From NCBI GenBank assembly GCA_017413675.1, contig JAFPSR010000082.1:1-7284 (forward strand): a stretch of DNA of 7,284 nt, in the 5' to 3' direction. The position numbers and the translations under genes were made by a program. This document shows, in pieces, positions 4,988 to 7,284 of this stretch. The notes below the pieces were generated by a model that was not told where the DNA came from, did not search any database, and saw nothing but the letters and a program-made list of their open reading frames with translations. Within the stretch, counting starts at the first letter, position 1. The number at the start of each line of letters is the position of its first letter. The stretch comes from Clostridia bacterium. Its GTDB lineage: Bacteria; Bacillota_A; Clostridia; Christensenellales; UBA1750.

Positions 4988-6595
4988 ATGCAGTACAATC
5001 TCTATGATTTTCCCTATCCTTCCCAACGGCAAGTAATTACCGCTGCCCGCGGCATGGTCTGTACCACCCATCCCCTGGCCGCACAGGCCGGGCTGGATGT
5101 CCTGAAAAAAGGCGGCAATGCCATCGATGCCGCCATTGCCACCGCCATCAATATGACCATTCTCGAACCCTGTTCCAACGGGTTCGGAAGCGATATGTTC
5201 GTACAGGTCTATACCGGAGGGAAACTCTACGGCCTCAATGCGAGCGGACCCTGTCCCCGCTCCATCAGCGTGGACGCAATCCGCGCAAAAGGATTTGATG
5301 CCATACCCATGACCGGCCTGATCCCCGTAAACGTACCCGGTGCGCCGGCCGGATGGGCTGCCCTGCACAGCCGTTTCGGGCGGCTTCCCTTCCCGGAACT
5401 GTTCTCCCGTGCAATCGAATATGCCCGGTACGGACATCCGGTTGCCCCTGTGGTTGCCGCCGCCTGGAGCGGTGCTGTACGCGGATACCAGAAAACCCTT
5501 TCCGGGGACGTACATGCCGGTTTCTTCCGGACATTCTCCAAGGACGGGAGAGGTCCCGAGGCCGGGGAGATCTGGAAATTCCCGGACCACGCGGAAACTT
5601 TTGAGGAACTGGCCCGGACAGACTGCGCAAGCCTGTATCAGGGACCCCTGGCGGAAAAGGTCGCTTCTTTCGTACAGCAGCACGGCGGCTTCCTTTCTCT
5701 GGAAGACCTTAAGACCTATGAACCGGAGTGGGTGGAACCCCTCCATGTCAACTACCGCGGGTTTGATGTATGGGAGATGCCTCCGAACGGGCACGGTATG
5801 GTTGCCCTAATGGCCCTGAACATCCTCAACGGTCTTTCCCTGACAGACCGGGAAGATCCCGCCATGTTCCATAAACAGATTGAGGCGATGAAGCTCGCCT
5901 TTGCGGACGGCATGCACTATATCACGGATCCCCGGTTCATGCACATGAAGCCGGAAGCCCTCCTGAGCGCGGAATATGCCGCAAAACGGCGCTCCCTGAT
6001 TACAGAGACCGCCGGGATGCCGACACACGGCGACCCGTACTCCGGCGGCACAATCTATCTGTGCACTGCTGACGGGGAAGGAAACATGGTCAGCCTGATC
6101 CAGAGCAATTACCGCGGGTTCGGCTCCGGGGTTGTCATCCCCGGGACCGGGATTTCCCTGAATGACCGCGGTTATAACTTCAATATGGATCCTTCCCATG
6201 AAAACTGCATCGTGGGCGGAAAACGCCCCTACCATACGATCATCCCCGGATTCCTGACAAAAGACGGCCAGCCTGTCGGCCCGTTCGGGGTCATGGGCGG
6301 TTTCATGCAGCCGCAGGGACACCTGCAGGTTGTCTGCAATCTTGTGGATTTCCACCTCAATCCCCAACAGGCGATTGATGCCCCGCGCTGGCAATGGATC
6401 CAGGGAAAAGAAATCCATGTCGAGAAGGATTTCCCTTCCTCCATTGCAGAGGAACTCCGCCGCCGCGGCCATGAAATCCGGGTGCTCTCTTCCAGCGCCA
6501 CCTTCGGGAATGGCCAGATGATCCTGCGCACCCCCTACGGATCCTTGGTCGGTGCAACGGAAAAGCGTGCCGACGGATTTGTTGCCCCCTGGTAA
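4988..6595 (+). CDS. Gamma-glutamyltransferase family protein, YwrD-like, predicted cytosolic
   Basis: 535 residues, an Ntn-hydrolase of the gamma-glutamyltranspeptidase family. The start follows a GAAAGCAGGT site, and the first 55 residues fit the family N-terminus (ARGMV, HPLAAQAGLDVLKKGGNAIDAA), so it is complete. There is no signal peptide or membrane segment, unlike secreted GGT, which points to the YwrD-type branch. GGT precursors cleave themselves before a nucleophilic Thr; here Thr355 in SGGTIYL is the candidate, giving subunits of about 354 and 181 residues. Supporting small-subunit motifs are GNMVSLIQS (365-373), GSGVVIPGTGISLNDRG (379-395), GKRPYHTIIP (411-420) and GVMGGFMQPQGH (434-445; likely oxyanion glycines 437-438). 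The expected role is hydrolysis or transfer of gamma-glutamyl groups, for example from glutathione-like or wall-derived peptides; the substrate is unknown. The 63-base gap to the CapA gene contains no convincing promoter, so it is probably the last gene of the operon. Confidence 0.92.
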   Translation: MQYNLYDFPYPSQRQVITAARGMVCTTHPLAAQAGLDVLKKGGNAIDAAIATAINMTILEPCSNGFGSDMFVQVYTGGKLYGLNASGPCPRSISVDAIRAKGFDAIPMTGLIPVNVPGAPAGWAALHSRFGRLPFPELFSRAIEYARYGHPVAPVVAAAWSGAVRGYQKTLSGDVHAGFFRTFSKDGRGPEAGEIWKFPDHAETFEELARTDCASLYQGPLAEKVASFVQQHGGFLSLEDLKTYEPEWVEPLHVNYRGFDVWEMPPNGHGMVALMALNILNGLSLTDREDPAMFHKQIEAMKLAFADGMHYITDPRFMHMKPEALLSAEYAAKRRSLITETAGMPTHGDPYSGGTIYLCTADGEGNMVSLIQSNYRGFGSGVVIPGTGISLNDRGYNFNMDPSHENCIVGGKRPYHTIIPGFLTKDGQPVGPFGVMGGFMQPQGHLQVVCNLVDFHLNPQQAIDAPRWQWIQGKEIHVEKDFPSSIAEELRRRGHEIRVLSSSATFGNGQMILRTPYGSLVGATEKRADGFVAPW

Positions 6596-6609
6596 CCCAT
6601 ACCTAGACG

Positions 6610-6638
6610 GACTGCTCTTCGGAGCAGTCTTTTTTTTT
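6610..6638 (+). terminator. Intrinsic terminator ending the operon (UUCG tetraloop)
   Basis: An 8-bp perfect stem (6610-6617 with 6622-6629) closes a C(TTCG)G loop, the exceptionally stable UUCG tetraloop. Nine T follow (6630-6638). It lies 15 bases after the stop codon of the GGT-like gene. Confidence 0.96.
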
Positions 6639-6676
6639 CGAAAATGCCTGTTTTCCGCCATTCTTCCCTTTTTTCC

Positions 6677-6705
6677 TTGCCCGGATATGAAAAATACGGT
6701 ATACT
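6677..6705 (+). promoter_or_regulatory. Sigma-A type promoter of the PIG-L gene
   Basis: TTGCCC (6677-6682) and TATACT (6700-6705) are separated by the ideal 17 bases. Transcription would start near 6712, giving a leader of about 50 bases. The leader shows no strong hairpin or riboswitch-like structure. Confidence 0.7.
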
Positions 6706-6748
6706 AGGGATCGGTGTGTCCCGCACACCCTATCGTGTAAATTCATTT

Positions 6749-6753
6749 GGAGG
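6749..6753 (+). promoter_or_regulatory. Strong ribosome binding site of the PIG-L gene
   Basis: GGAGG, eight bases before ATG 6762, is the only perfect Shine-Dalgarno core among the starts in this window. It supports 6762 as the start of a reading frame that has no stop before the window ends. Confidence 0.85.
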
Positions 6754-6761
6754 TTCATCTG

Positions 6762-7284
6762 ATGAAACGCCTCTTTACCCTGTTTCTTTGTGTACTCTTT
6801 CTTCTGACCCTGCTTCCCGCCGCTGCCCTGGCAGAGGGAGAAGCCGAGAACCTGACCGCGAAATGTACGATCACGGCATCCGAACTGCAGGGCCGTGTCT
6901 CCCGCATGCTGGACGACAGTGTCGCAACCGGTTGGGCTCCTGAAAACGCAAACGCTAACCTGACCATTGAAAGCAAAACACCGATTTCTTATCTGTATAT
7001 CCAGTATCTTACGGAACCGCAGCACAGTTATATCGTTTCCGTAAGCCAGGACGGTTCTTCCTATACCCCGGCCGTTATGGCTGCCCGGTACAGATTCCTG
7101 GACGAACTGATCACTCTGCCCGAACCGGCAAACTTCGTCCAGCTGAATGTCGGGAAAAACGGGGAAGCCGTTACCGGACTGGCCGTATACGGGGAAGGTA
7201 CTTTCCCGTCCAATCTTCCCGCCTGGCAGCCGACTGCCGAAAAATGCGATATCATGGTTCTTTCTGCGCATCCGGACGATGACA
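6762..7284 (+). CDS. Exported PIG-L/LmbE-family deacetylase with N-terminal beta-sandwich-like region (5' part; runs off the window)
   Basis: 174 residues are visible and the frame is open at the window end. The N-terminus is a signal peptide (MKRLFTLFLCVLFLLTLLP) with a likely cleavage site ALA-EG after residue 24. There is no lipobox. Residues about 30-150 look like a discoidin (F5/8 type C)-like carbohydrate-binding beta-sandwich: DSVATGWAP, ISYLYIQY, YIVSVSQDGSSY and NFVQLNVGK follow its usual strand order, but this is a pattern judgement. From about residue 162 the sequence CDIMVLSAHPDDD matches the start of the PIG-L/LmbE domain, where the His and first Asp residues of AHPDDE bind zinc. 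The family removes acetyl groups from N-acetylglucosaminyl compounds. The sixth position reads Asp rather than the commoner Glu. Being exported, it should act on extracellular or wall sugars. The gene has its own promoter. The catalytic call rests on a short motif at the very edge. Confidence 0.8.
   Translation, partial: MKRLFTLFLCVLFLLTLLPAAALAEGEAENLTAKCTITASELQGRVSRMLDDSVATGWAPENANANLTIESKTPISYLYIQYLTEPQHSYIVSVSQDGSSYTPAVMAARYRFLDELITLPEPANFVQLNVGKNGEAVTGLAVYGEGTFPSNLPAWQPTAEKCDIMVLSAHPDDD

Noticed and set aside
4916..6661. Minus-strand open frames of 292 and 284 codons under the GGT-like gene
   Set aside because: Antisense shadows; the + strand frame has full-length family homology features and a start site.
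1..7284. Defence system, mobile element, CRISPR array, tRNA or rRNA
   Set aside because: No nuclease, recombinase, transposase, spacer-like array, terminal inverted repeats or structured RNA gene is visible on either strand.

Overview
The window carries six protein-coding genes, all on the + strand, in compact transcription units separated by textbook intrinsic terminators. The lipobox lipoproteins, Shine-Dalgarno starts, SH3b/PG-binding/NlpC-P60 architecture and the style of the CapA and YwrD-like proteins suggest a moderately GC-rich member of Clostridia (Firmicutes). An uncultured gut or rumen lineage is plausible, but this placement is inferred from protein style only. There is no RNA gene, CRISPR array, transposase, phage gene or recognisable defence system.

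Layout: (1) 1-700 is the 3' part of a TolB/PD40 beta-propeller gene, closed by a strong terminator at 722-756. (2) A 240-base intergenic region holds a WalR-box-like element, a sigma-A type promoter and a leader. It drives 941-2359, a secreted SH3b + 3x PG_binding_1 + NlpC/P60 peptidoglycan endopeptidase with its own terminator (2403-2444). (3) A promoter near 2481-2509 starts a probable three-gene operon: a lipoprotein with a phosphodiester-glycosidase (NAGPA/DUF2233) domain (2543-3583), a CapA-type lipoprotein (3593-4924) and a cytosolic YwrD-like gamma-glutamyltransferase (4988-6595). It ends in a UUCG-loop terminator (6610-6638). (4) A further promoter (6677-6705) and a strong ribosome binding site start an exported protein with an N-terminal beta-sandwich-like region. 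It reaches the HPDD motif of a PIG-L/LmbE deacetylase exactly as the window ends.

Taken together, the region from 941 onward is an envelope neighbourhood. Four of its five products carry an export or lipoprotein signal. Their predicted chemistries are gamma-D-glutamyl peptide cleavage, sugar phosphodiester cleavage, a CapA metallophosphatase-type fold, gamma-glutamyl transfer or hydrolysis, and N-acetyl-sugar deacetylation. A shared role in cell-wall or surface-polymer remodelling is an inference from these families. No polymer synthase or polyglutamate ligase lies in the window.

The most informative non-coding signal is the 17-base element upstream of the NlpC/P60 gene, because it resembles the binding site of WalR, the known regulator of such endopeptidases in other Firmicutes. 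I did not find a clearly novel system; the best candidates are this regulatory element and the operon composition.
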